Positions 36,501 through 43,535 of a stretch of DNA of 47,705 nt are shown in pieces. The stretch covers positions 1-47,705 of IMG/VR virus record IMGVR_UViG_3300025110_000026; one strand, 5' to 3'. A program made the translations under genes and the position numbers. The stretch's first letter is position 1; every line of letters begins with the position of its first letter. The DNA comes from a virus. The notes under the pieces were generated by a model. It saw only the letters and a list, made by a program, of their open reading frames with translations, searched no databases and was not told the origin of the DNA.

Positions 36501-38647
36501 GTAAAAGTAGCATCATCGCCACTACCACCTTCAAGTGTAATACCAGCGCCATTAACTACAGCTGATGTACTATTACCACTGTCTAAAACTATGTTATGAT
36601 CATTGAGACTTACTGTTGTAGAATTTACAGTTGTGGTTGTACCAGATACTTGTAGATTACCTGTTATGACTATTGTATCGCCACTATCAGTACCAATTAC
36701 GATGTTTTCATCACCTGATCCACCTGAAGATTCTAGTGCAGCTAATCTAGTTAATAAGTTAGCATTTGATACGTCATTATTAGCTGTCATATCGTCAACA
36801 ACTAAATCTATAGTACCATCACCGTCTTCATATGTCGCAGCAATACGTGTTTCAGTATTTCCAGTAAACATTGCACCAACTATATCTTGTACTTCTTCAG
36901 TACTTAATGTTTGAGATGAAGAAATAGTTAAAGTATCGCCTGACATAGCTGTGGTAACGTTAGTTCCACCTGCAATCGTAAGTGTATCACCTGGTGTTAT
37001 ACCAGTAGAACCTGAATCACCAGCTACTGTTGTGTCAGAAACAACAAAATCAATATCATTTGTTGAATCTTGATATGTAATTGTTACACCAGTTTTAGTG
37101 CCACCACTAGCAACTAATGGGCCAGCAATATCTTGTATCTCTTCAGTACTTAATTGAGCTGTGGAAGCAAATGTAAAGTGACCAGTTGTACCATCTTCAG
37201 TAATTGTTACATTGGAACCAGCTATAAGTTCTATTGTACCTGCTCTTTGAGTTGAATTCGTTTTACCAACAGTGGTTGACGCACCAGCATTAATAGTTAC
37301 TACACCGGCAGATTCAGTTAGTGTTATATTCGTACCACCTATTAACTGTAGTTCTTCACTAGACCCAATTGTTTCATTAGCTGAACCATCATTATTTGTA
37401 TCAACTTTAACTGTTCTAAAGGTGTTAGTATCTGGTGTGGTTACTGAACCACCTAATGAAATAGCTGAACCATTAATAGTTATAGAACTATTAACTAATT
37501 TACTATTAGCAATTTGACCTGTTAATTGACTGTTTGTAATTGTACCAGTTAGACTTGAGGTTGGATAACCTGTTGCATCTTGTAAGTTAAAAGCAGGTGT
37601 ATCGTCTACACTACCTAACGATAATGTTATACCACCATAAGATACAGAGCTATTAGCTAGTTTATCATTAGCAATAGAACCTGCAAGTTTATCATTTGAT
37701 ATTGATCCTGCTAATTTATCATTAGCAATAGAACCAGCTAGCATTGCATTTGTAATACCACTAGCTTTAACACTAATTGTTCTAGCAGCAGAACCATCAA
37801 AAGTTGTACCGCTATTCAATTGTATTGATGAATCATCAACTGTTAATGCATTAGTGTTTGTACCAATCGTTGTAGACGTAAATGCATTTGATCCAAATAT
37901 CTCAGATGAAAGTTTTCTTTTTTGTGAACCATTATCTAATACAACAAACTCATCTTCACCAGTAACCCATGATTGAGTCATGTCTGTTAATTCAGATAAA
38001 TCAACATCCACTTGATCTGCTTGTACATCTATAAGATTACCTGCACCTATATTTAAAGTTACTGCTTGAGTTGTACCACCACCGGTTAATCCTGCACCTG
38101 CAGTTACAGATGTTATATCACCTGAAAGACCAACCGTAGTAGCACTTATGGAATAAGATTTTAAGTTATTGAGATTTCCATTAGATAGAGAACCTATCAA
38201 TGTTACTGATAAATCATAAAAATTATTTTCATCAGAATCTTGAGCTATAGCCGTAACTTCATACACACCAAATTGATCTTGATCTTCAGTGTCGGCTATT
38301 ATTATATTTTTATTTAAAAAAGTGTTTATTAAGTTTACAACAGAATTATCTGCAGTATTTGGAAACTTACTTATTTTTATAGTTGTTATGCCTGAAAATG
38401 CTACAGTAGAACCACCGCCAGAATCAAAAGTTATAGTACCTGGTTGTCTTATACCTGTTCCGTTAAAAGAACTATCATGATAAATATAAACTAGTTGTCC
38501 TCCAACTCCACCTGAATTAGTGGCACGTAAGTGTTTACTTATATCACTAACTTGAAAGTTTTTTGTAGTACCTCCAGCATTAGATCCTAAGAACTTATCC
38601 GTTGATTCAACTGTGGTGTCTGATACATAAGTGGATATTCTAGCCAT
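33521..38647 (-). CDS. Large tail fibre with S74 intramolecular chaperone
   Basis: This 1708-aa protein is a long beta-repeat fibre. The N-terminus (MARISTYVSDTTVESTDKFL) resembles the start of the 1211-aa fibre and may be the particle-attachment end. Residues about 300-330 hold a nine-residue LAGSIANDK repeat (27-base unit at 37656-37763). Repeated STEEVQDI units follow, and mid-protein there is an NFTGNGSTTAFTL domain. The C-terminus is peptidase S74: LSDISLKENI (Ser and Lys five apart), PRRFDWK, GFVAQEVEEILPDLV, then AIQEQQTIIEDLKSRIQTLE. Receptor binding is inferred from class. It is the largest fibre in the window and is followed directly by a second fibre. Confidence 0.88.
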   Translation of the reverse strand: MARISTYVSDTTVESTDKFLGSNAGGTTKNFQVSDISKHLRATNSGGVGGQLVYIYHDSSFNGTGIRQPGTITFDSGGGSTVAFSGITTIKISKFPNTADNSVVNLINTFLNKNIIIADTEDQDQFGVYEVTAIAQDSDENNFYDLSVTLIGSLSNGNLNNLKSYSISATTVGLSGDITSVTAGAGLTGGGTTQAVTLNIGAGNLIDVQADQVDVDLSELTDMTQSWVTGEDEFVVLDNGSQKRKLSSEIFGSNAFTSTTIGTNTNALTVDDSSIQLNSGTTFDGSAARTISVKASGITNAMLAGSIANDKLAGSISNDKLAGSIANDKLANSSVSYGGITLSLGSVDDTPAFNLQDATGYPTSSLTGTITNSQLTGQIANSKLVNSSITINGSAISLGGSVTTPDTNTFRTVKVDTNNDGSANETIGSSEELQLIGGTNITLTESAGVVTINAGASTTVGKTNSTQRAGTIELIAGSNVTITEDGTTGHFTFASTAQLSTEEIQDIAGPLVASGGTKTGVTITYQDSTNDIDFVVSDTTVAGDSGSTGITPGDTLTIAGGTNVTTAMSGDTLTISSSQTLSTEEVQDIVGAMFTGNTETRIAATYEDGDGTIDLVVDDMTANNDVSNANLLTRLAALESSGGSGDENIVIGTDSGDTIVITGNLQVSGTTTTVNSTTVSLNDHNIVLDSGNSTSAVVNGAGITLEGGSGDDATFTYSTTGPKFELKLGSNHEDLQVDQLIAGSISVSGGFKDSSGDLGTNGQLLSSTGSGTNWVSGDSANSVIKLKNFTGNGSTTAFTLDHTPTHENTTQVYINGVYQLKSTYSTSGTTLTFSEAPPNLSNVEVISFTVLNNSGGAISASSLDISGDVDIDGTLETDALSINGTAITASAADINLIDGITNGTVIASKAIITDSNKDITGGRNITISGELDAATLDISGDADIDGTLEADAITVNGTALNTVIAGVTVTNATNSSHVLVTDNESTSENNLITFVEGATSSTGNVGLEMDGNLTYNPSTGTVTATAFSGNLTGNVTGNTSGTAATVTGAAQSNITSLGTLTTLTVDNVIINGTTIGHTSATNAMTIASGGEVEFTGANHISGASSLRAQAKSGNLYLDTSASALIRTNGTTTALTLDASQNATFAGSINTSGNLEISNGSPDIFFHTTGNHYNWMIGVQENVSTAFEISVDGATGTGSDTTAGNYTPVITALANGKVGIGTTSPGSYDGESDDLVVASGVDGSVPTPGITIACLGDTKATGRGALRFSDGTSSTQMYMGGVEYNHNGDAMSFRTAGVQRVTIASTGETTITASDVTGLKIAQTGQSYYHVIRNQGDGLFIGVDDDDSGGAGADLRINVSGSEKMRLSNGGNLGIGDSAFNYYANRLVVKAPDEDGVTFLSGSGEKFWLCFADGTSGHAQELAGHISFDHGDNTMKLGGNAGYDWITLGSSGDITFANTSGNRFVSYSDNQTYLSNQSAWNSGNANKLIFEGRYRSTANDTTSLGEIHVGRDETSTDGHYGGNMSFWTRLHGGAITERMRINDDGILTIARSAIAVGSAGYRFDTNGEMYTSIANNLASYYLYDTTNGAWRFYVTGAGQIVAQSTSINSLSDISLKENIKPLETGLDEVIKLQPRRFDWKNDDGKNIAGFVAQEVEEILPDLVSEQKYNETENKKFLKMGDMIPTLVKAIQEQQTIIEDLKSRIQTLEG
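37656..37763 (-). repeat. 27-bp direct repeat in large fibre
   Basis: About 3.5 units of 27 bases begin at 37656, 37683, 37710 and 37737 and encode LAGSIANDK-type nonapeptides. The first and third units are almost identical. Such a repeat can change copy number by slippage and alter fibre length. Confidence 0.75.
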
Positions 38648-38653
38648 TTAGTT

Positions 38654-39100
38654 TTATTTAGCGCTTGTTCCGTAGTAGTATGCAAATATGTTACTTATAA
38701 CAACACCTTCAACCATACCCATTAAGTGTACAAATAAATCATTATCAGTTACAGATGGTACATATACCACTGCATATATTATAAAAGCAAATGACATCAA
38801 CCCAACTACTCCGGTTAATGTCATCATAAAGTCTTTCTTACCAGTTTTAGCAACTTCAATCTCTCTATTTCTAGCAGAGTCTCTATCAGCTACTTCTAGT
38901 TTATACATTTCAGCATGTTGTTTATGCAATATTTTCTTATCTTCAGGTGATATTTTGGGATCATCATCAATCATTTTACCTACCATGCTAAGAACTCCAG
39001 CGTCTGGTAATAGATCACCTGCAACATTTAATATCTTAGGTGCTAAGCTCTTAAGTAAACCACCTAGCTTAGTGTCTTTAAATTTCTTTTTTTCACTCAT
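38654..39100 (-). CDS. Probable holin (3TM GTA-holin-like)
   Basis: This 148-aa protein has an N-terminal amphipathic part (KLGGLLKSLAPKILNVAGDL) and a charged middle reading ILHKQHAEMYKLEVADRDSA, then RNREIEVAKTGKKDF. Two hydrophobic spans follow: MMTLTGVVGLMSFAFIIYAV, and VHLMGMVEGVVISNIFAYYY. The charged helix before two hydrophobic spans is characteristic of holins of the gene-transfer-agent 3TM type. Holins make the membrane lesion that lets lytic enzymes out, or triggers them. It overlaps the upstream mini zinc peptidase by four bases (ATGA) and is followed by the fibre genes, an unusual placement away from any endolysin. Confidence 0.75.
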   Translation of the reverse strand: MSEKKKFKDTKLGGLLKSLAPKILNVAGDLLPDAGVLSMVGKMIDDDPKISPEDKKILHKQHAEMYKLEVADRDSARNREIEVAKTGKKDFMMTLTGVVGLMSFAFIIYAVVYVPSVTDNDLFVHLMGMVEGVVISNIFAYYYGTSAK

Positions 39101-39447
39101 CTTCTCTTTCTTCTATTTTTTTTCTTTTTACTTGTCTTAAAATAAGCCTCTTCTTCCCAAGGTAAGTTATGAGCACCTTCTTTCATTTTACTTCTAGAAT
39201 ACTTTTTATCTTTCCAATAAACATTTTCATCATCATAATCAAGGTCACCTCTTCTCATTTGATCTAAGTGAACTTTTTCATGCTTAACTGCTTCAATACC
39301 TTTAGCACTACTTAATGACGTTGATTTATCTACAAATATAGTACCATCACGGTTAGCTTCAGCAACTATATTTTTACCTAAATCTTTTTTAAAAATAGGT
39401 GTACCAGAGCTATGAAACCCTGGTAAACCTTTCATTTTAAATCCCAT
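39097..39447 (-). CDS. Small zinc metallopeptidase-like protein
   Basis: This 116-aa protein contains HEKVH at residues 56-60 (AVKHEKVHLDQMRRGD), a full HExxH zinc motif. About 38 residues later LPWEEEAYFKT offers a glutamate that could be the third ligand. The C-terminus is very basic (SKKKKNRRKRR). The protein is far shorter than normal metallopeptidases. A role in virion maturation or wall digestion is possible, but nothing besides the motif shows activity. It overlaps the Lys-rich 344-aa gene by one base (TAATG) and the holin gene by four bases, so these three are probably translated together. Confidence 0.7.
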   Translation of the reverse strand: MGFKMKGLPGFHSSGTPIFKKDLGKNIVAEANRDGTIFVDKSTSLSSAKGIEAVKHEKVHLDQMRRGDLDYDDENVYWKDKKYSRSKMKEGAHNLPWEEEAYFKTSKKKKNRRKRR

Positions 39448-40481
39448 TATTTTATTCCGTAATATCCTTTTTTATAATTCTTAGCTGGTGAATTTTTATT
39501 TTTCATTTTGGTTGGTGATTTTTCAACTGCGGCTTTAAACTTAGGATTTTTATCTAATTTACCTGCAGCGGCAGCTTTCTTTAATCCAGCATTAAATTTG
39601 TTTGGTGATTTTGTACTTTTATACATTTTCATCGCACTATTCTTTTCTGCTTTAGAAGCATGAACTGCTTTTCTTTGAGCATTAGATGTATACTTTTTAG
39701 CTGGAGAATTTTTATCTTTTTTAACTTTAGCAACCTCTAAAGCATTAGGATCTCTTTTGTATTTTCTAATTGCTCTACGTTTATTTCTTTTTTCTTCTCT
39801 TTTCTTTTTTATCAAATCTTGATCTGTTAATGATTGACCTGCTTCTTGCTTTGTGCTTCTTGTTGTATTTAAATTTTCCTTTCTTTTTTTTCTTGTACCA
39901 GTTTCTTTAAGATCCTTTATCTCTTGTTTAAGCTTAATCTTATCTTTCATTCTTTGCTCTTGAGTAGCCGCTGCTGCTTTTTTCTTATCCATTGCGGCTT
40001 TGGCTTTATCCGCTATCATTTTATTTTTAGTTCTTTTAGCGTTAGCTGCTGATTCCTCTTTTGTTATTTTTTTAATTGTTTTATCACCAGGTTTTTTTAT
40101 GTCAGATGTCATTAATTCAGGCATTGGTTTTCTATTCTGTATTCTATCAGCTGTTACTGTTACTGGATCTAAAACTATTGGTTTTGTTGCTGCTTTTGTT
40201 GCATCTTGCTTTGCCCACCAATCTTCAGCTTTTTTAACAAAACCTTCCTTATTTCCAAAAGTCTTTCGCTTTTCTTCACTCATTTTATTCCAGGCCTGGT
40301 TATACGTTGTGTTAGTCCTGTTTTTCTTTACTTCTTCTTTTTTTTGTCCTCCAGGATCTTGCATTCCTTTCAAAGGAGGATTCTTATACATCTTTAATAC
40401 TGAAGGTTTAGCTGCAGCACCATTAAGTTTAAACGGTGGATTGTTTAGGAATTTCCTAACCTGTTTTATGAATTTAGGCAT
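39447..40481 (-). CDS. Lysine-rich protein with SPAK-type repeats
   Basis: This 344-aa protein is strongly basic. Recurring short motifs include KNSPAKKYTS, KSTKSPNKF, EKSPTKMKNK and KNSPAKNYKKG, with NPPFK and NPPLK near the start. These SP-x-K elements resemble minor-groove-binding SPKK motifs of histone-like proteins. Most of the middle is Lys/Arg/Glu/Ala-rich and probably disordered or helical (residues about 130-240). A packaged DNA-condensing or virion protein is my inference, and I recall comparable SPAK-repeat proteins in marine phages, but no family is certain. The TAA of this gene overlaps the start of the mini zinc peptidase (TAATG). Confidence 0.7.
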   Translation of the reverse strand: MPKFIKQVRKFLNNPPFKLNGAAAKPSVLKMYKNPPLKGMQDPGGQKKEEVKKNRTNTTYNQAWNKMSEEKRKTFGNKEGFVKKAEDWWAKQDATKAATKPIVLDPVTVTADRIQNRKPMPELMTSDIKKPGDKTIKKITKEESAANAKRTKNKMIADKAKAAMDKKKAAAATQEQRMKDKIKLKQEIKDLKETGTRKKRKENLNTTRSTKQEAGQSLTDQDLIKKKREEKRNKRRAIRKYKRDPNALEVAKVKKDKNSPAKKYTSNAQRKAVHASKAEKNSAMKMYKSTKSPNKFNAGLKKAAAAGKLDKNPKFKAAVEKSPTKMKNKNSPAKNYKKGYYGIK

Positions 40482-40502
40482 TTTTTTGTTTTTTAGTTTA
40501 AA

Positions 40503-40943
40503 TTATCGTTCATTATCTTTTATCATATCATCTATGGCTTTATTCATAACCTTATCTGTATATGATTTGTTTTTATGAAAAACACTTCTGTCTGAAAAAG
40601 GTAAATCCTCTTCACCTAGTAGTATTCTATATATTCTACTTATTAATTGACTACATTTAAATGAAGTTTTAAATATACTATATTTTATAGTAGTCCTATT
40701 TCTTTGTCTCCAAACCTCTATCCAACCCTCACGCTTTAATCTTTCCCATCTATGCTTATCCCATGTATAAGTATAAACACCATTTATAAAATCATTACGT
40801 GTAAATCTTTTTTTACAATCTAAATATATTAGTAATTCTAGATCAGCATCATTAAAACCATAAGTTTTACAAGCCCACTTACGTGTGAGCCTGTAATACT
40901 TAAGGATATTTAAATCACGCAAATCATGCGCTGTTAGTCTCAA
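40503..40943 (-). CDS. Winged-helix-like DNA-binding protein
   Basis: This 146-aa protein has the helical start LNILKYYRLTRKWACKTYGF, then DLELLIYLDCKKRFTRNDFI, and then a wing-like strand pair with basic residues (RWERLKREGWIEVWRQRNRT, TIKYSIFK). This fits a winged helix-turn-helix of the MarR type, where the segment LKREGWIEV is the usual recognition-helix-to-wing boundary. The C-terminal 50 residues are helical and basic. A transcription regulator of late genes is the obvious guess. Dimerisation and target are unknown. It lies between a small beta-rich protein (stop at 40947) and the SPAK protein. Confidence 0.7.
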   Translation of the reverse strand: MRLTAHDLRDLNILKYYRLTRKWACKTYGFNDADLELLIYLDCKKRFTRNDFINGVYTYTWDKHRWERLKREGWIEVWRQRNRTTIKYSIFKTSFKCSQLISRIYRILLGEEDLPFSDRSVFHKNKSYTDKVMNKAIDDMIKDNER

Positions 40944-40946
40944 TTA

Positions 40947-41273
40947 TTAAGTATCAATAGTAATTGCAGTAGCAGTAATATTTGAATCAACAAATACGCT
41001 ATTAACACCGTCAGCCACAACTACATATCCTTCATGGACACCAGCTGGACTAGCTATAGCAGAAGCAATAGCTTTAAATACAGTTAATTCAGTATTAGAA
41101 GTACAAGTTACAGTAACTAAGTCAGTTTCATTTGTAGTCCCACCTCCAAGTGAACTTTTAAACTTCATCAGTATTGTAGCATCTGCAGCAACAGTCATGC
41201 TTAAAAGAGATGACAATGGATAAGCTGCCGCATCATCTGCAGCATCTATAAAAATTAATAATGGGTTATTCAT
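40947..41273 (-). CDS. Small beta-rich structural protein
   Basis: This 108-aa protein has alternating small and hydrophobic residues (LSMTVAADATILMKFKSSLG, VTVTCTSNTELTVFKAIASA) and ends NITATAITIDT. It looks like a small decoration or fibre-associated protein, with no enzymatic or membrane motif. It follows the GroES gene after a 43-base AT-rich gap, and its leader contains a run of AAAC units before ATG at 41273. Function cannot be assigned from sequence alone. Confidence 0.7.
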   Translation of the reverse strand: MNNPLLIFIDAADDAAAYPLSSLLSMTVAADATILMKFKSSLGGGTTNETDLVTVTCTSNTELTVFKAIASAIASPAGVHEGYVVVADGVNSVFVDSNITATAITIDT

Positions 41274-41316
41274 GTTTGTTTGTTTTTAAATTTAAAAAAT
41301 TGTTTTAATAAAGATT

Positions 41317-41574
41317 TTATTCAACTAAAATGACATCGCTTACTTTAATTACTTTATAAAAATTATCTCCATAAGCAATTCCATGTCCAGCGTGTTTATC
41401 ATAGTAAACTATATCGTTCTTTTTAACTCCTTCCGCAAGTTCACCTTTACTTATTATTTTGGCTTTAACGTATCTATTATCTACATCTGTTTTTTCTGTA
41501 AATATAAGACCAGCAATTTTCTTTTGCTCTTCTTTTATGTCATCTACTATAAGATAATGATTAATTGCTTTCAT
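41317..41574 (-). CDS. groES: Co-chaperonin GroES
   Basis: This 85-aa protein has the GroES layout: strand AINHYLIVDDI, a mobile-loop-like stretch EEQKKIAGLIFTEKTDVDNR with a hydrophobic LIF contact tripeptide (E. coli GGIVL region), then VKAKIISKGELAEGVKKNDI and VYYDKHAGHGIAY, ending YKVIKVSDVILVE. The bacterial protein is about 97 aa, so this one is slightly short. It would cap the GroEL ring and help fold phage proteins. It starts inside the end of the groEL gene (14-base overlap), so the order is groEL then groES, opposite to the usual bacterial operon. Confidence is high. Confidence 0.87.
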   Translation of the reverse strand: MKAINHYLIVDDIKEEQKKIAGLIFTEKTDVDNRYVKAKIISKGELAEGVKKNDIVYYDKHAGHGIAYGDNFYKVIKVSDVILVE

Positions 41575-43123
41575 TTGTTCTCATATTAGATACAACACAA
41601 TCAGCAGATACAATGGTGGATACAACACTTACCGCGTTTTTTAAAGCAGTTTTAGTGACAAGAACTGGATCGATAATACCAGCTTTTATCATATCAACTG
41701 CGCCACCTGAAACAACATCAATACCAAAACCTTTTTTAATTGGTACTACTGAGTCAGCAATACCAGCATTATCAAGTATTGTGTAGTGAGGTGCTTTAAT
41801 TGCTTTTAATATAACTCTCTCACCTTCGTTTTTTGGTTCTATGTTTTGAGATGCATTAAGTAATGCTATTCCTCCACCAGGCACAATGCCTTCTTTTAAG
41901 GCTGCTTTAACAGCATATATTGCATCTTCAACTCTATCTTTCTTTTCTTTTAATTCAACCTTAGAATCAGCACCTACTTTTATAACTCCTACAGAGCCTG
42001 ATAGCATAGCTAATCTTTGATTTAACTTCTTTTTTATAAAACCATCTTTTTCTTTTTTAATTAATGATTTTATATTCTTAAGCCTTTCTTTTACATCTAA
42101 ATCTTCTAAAGTAGTTATAACGGTTGATTTGTCATCTGTCACTGACTTGGTAACTCTACCTAACACACTAGGATTTATAAAATCCATATCATCGCCAAGC
42201 TCTTCATTTATAACTTGAGCACCAGTCAAAAAAGCTAAATCATCAATAGTATCTTGCTTAGTAGGTCCGAAGCCTGGTAAATCAACGATATTAACATTAA
42301 TATTACCTTTAACTTTATTCATTAACAAAGCTGATTTTACTTGTTGTTCTACTTGTGCTACTATTAATAAGCTTTTATTACCCTTTATAATAAACTCTAA
42401 GACGTTTTGTATCTTTCTTATGTTACTTATCTCTGATGAGACAATTAACACCATAGGGTTGTCTAAAACAGCTCTATGTTTGTCTTTATCTGTTATGAAG
42501 TGCGGTGATGTTAAACCACTATCAAATTGCACTCCATCTACAACTTCCACGTAAGTTTGATCTGTCTCAGATCCTTCCATAAGTACAACACCATCTGCAC
42601 CAACTTTATTATATGCTTCAGATATTATGTCACCTAACTCAGGGTCGTTGTTGCAAGATATAGATGCAACACTATTAAGCATTGAATCTTTTACCTTTAT
42701 AGATTTATTATTTAAATACTCATTTATCTTAGATAAACCCGTATTCATACCATTTTTTATATCTCTTATAGATACATTACTATCAGCATTATTGACACTA
42801 TTTAACAGTGATTCAGCAAGGACGATGGCAGTTGTTGTGCCATCCCCTGCTTCCTTCACTGTATTCCTAGAAGCCTCTTTAATAAGAGTTGCTCCTATGT
42901 TTTCCACTGGATCAAACAAGACAACCGATTCAGCTACGGTTACTCCGTCTTTTGTAATCACTGGATTTCCTCTTGCATCTTCGTAAATAACACATTTACC
43001 AGATGCGCCAAGTGTAGATTTAACTGCTTTAGCTAGTTTATCCACACCTGCTGATATTCTTTGTTTAGCTGAGTCACCAAAGTTTAAATCTTTGACGATC
43101 TCACTAGGTTGATTGTATTCCAT
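41561..43123 (-). CDS. groEL: Chaperonin GroEL
   Basis: This 520-aa protein is a group I chaperonin. The ATP site is intact: ITKDGVTV carries D59, the E. coli D52 equivalent, and AGDGTTTA at 92-99 gives the second aspartate. RVEDAIYAVKAALKEG provides the conserved aspartate near the C-terminal domain, followed by IVPGGGIALLNAS. The apical domain includes VQFDSGLTSPHFITD and LLIVAQVE. It is about 25 residues shorter than E. coli GroEL and lacks the GGM tail, ending VVSNMRTNESN. The product should form ring complexes in the host cytoplasm and fold large structural proteins. The leader carries a TTAAA tandem repeat, and the overlapping groES follows. Confidence 0.95.
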   Translation of the reverse strand: MEYNQPSEIVKDLNFGDSAKQRISAGVDKLAKAVKSTLGASGKCVIYEDARGNPVITKDGVTVAESVVLFDPVENIGATLIKEASRNTVKEAGDGTTTAIVLAESLLNSVNNADSNVSIRDIKNGMNTGLSKINEYLNNKSIKVKDSMLNSVASISCNNDPELGDIISEAYNKVGADGVVLMEGSETDQTYVEVVDGVQFDSGLTSPHFITDKDKHRAVLDNPMVLIVSSEISNIRKIQNVLEFIIKGNKSLLIVAQVEQQVKSALLMNKVKGNINVNIVDLPGFGPTKQDTIDDLAFLTGAQVINEELGDDMDFINPSVLGRVTKSVTDDKSTVITTLEDLDVKERLKNIKSLIKKEKDGFIKKKLNQRLAMLSGSVGVIKVGADSKVELKEKKDRVEDAIYAVKAALKEGIVPGGGIALLNASQNIEPKNEGERVILKAIKAPHYTILDNAGIADSVVPIKKGFGIDVVSGGAVDMIKAGIIDPVLVTKTALKNAVSVVSTIVSADCVVSNMRTNESN

Positions 43124-43137
43124 TAAATTAAATTAAA
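43123..43137. repeat. TTAAA x3 tandem repeat in GroEL leader
   Basis: Three TTAAA units (TTTAA on the sense strand) directly abut the groEL start. It is a different pentamer from the ATAAT leaders but has the same period and position relative to the start codon. Confidence 0.5.
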
Positions 43138-43158
43138 TTGATTATATATTGTTTTTTA

Positions 43159-43461
43159 TCAAAAAGTTTTAACTACTCTAGGACCTTCTAAAAAAGAAAG
43201 TTTTTTCTTATAATGCTCTATGCTACCATCAATAGCAGCCTCTGCACTCTCTAGTGTTTCCCTTCTTGTTACATCATGCCAAAACTTATCGTTCTGCATG
43301 TCTTTGTACTCGGTTTGATAAAATCCGTTTGGTAGTTGAACTATCCTCCAGTTTTTCTTATCTGAAATATATTCCAACTGCTCTTTAACAGTTTCATCGG
43401 TCATTTGTGTTTGTCGGTTGTTGCTCCATGTATTAGAGCTATAGTGTATTGCGTATGTCAT
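43159..43461 (-). CDS. Small unknown protein before GroEL
   Basis: This 100-aa protein starts MTYAIHYSSNTWSNNRQTQM. It has an alpha/beta pattern: helix TVKEQLEYISDKKNWRIVQL, strand FYQTEYKDM, and helix TLESAEAAIDGSIEHYKKKL. I do not recognise a family, and no motif or membrane segment is visible. It lies between the 1211-aa fibre and groEL and is preceded by a GC-rich hairpin (43484-43499). Its downstream gap to groEL is 35 bases. It may be a chaperonin-linked accessory protein, but that is only suggested by position. Confidence 0.65.
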   Translation of the reverse strand: MTYAIHYSSNTWSNNRQTQMTDETVKEQLEYISDKKNWRIVQLPNGFYQTEYKDMQNDKFWHDVTRRETLESAEAAIDGSIEHYKKKLSFLEGPRVVKTF

Positions 43462-43483
43462 TGTTTTATTGGTTTTGGTTATT

Positions 43484-43499
43484 CCCGCAACATCGCGGG
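43484..43499. terminator. GC-rich hairpin after the 1211-aa fibre
   Basis: A 5-bp CCCGC/GCGGG stem with a six-base AACATC loop lies in the 74-base gap between the fibre and the 100-aa gene. The T-rich run (TTTCTT) follows on the plus strand, opposite to the direction of transcription of all genes, so a leftward intrinsic terminator is not clear. An mRNA-stabilising 3' or 5' hairpin is an alternative. Confidence 0.4.
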
Positions 43500-43535
43500 G
43501 TTTCTTAGAGTATAGTTACACACTCATTTAGTTTT

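Noticed and set aside
41307-41321. AATAAA/TTTATT hairpin at the groES stop
   Set aside because: It is only six A-T pairs with a three-base loop, too weak to support a terminator in AT-rich DNA.
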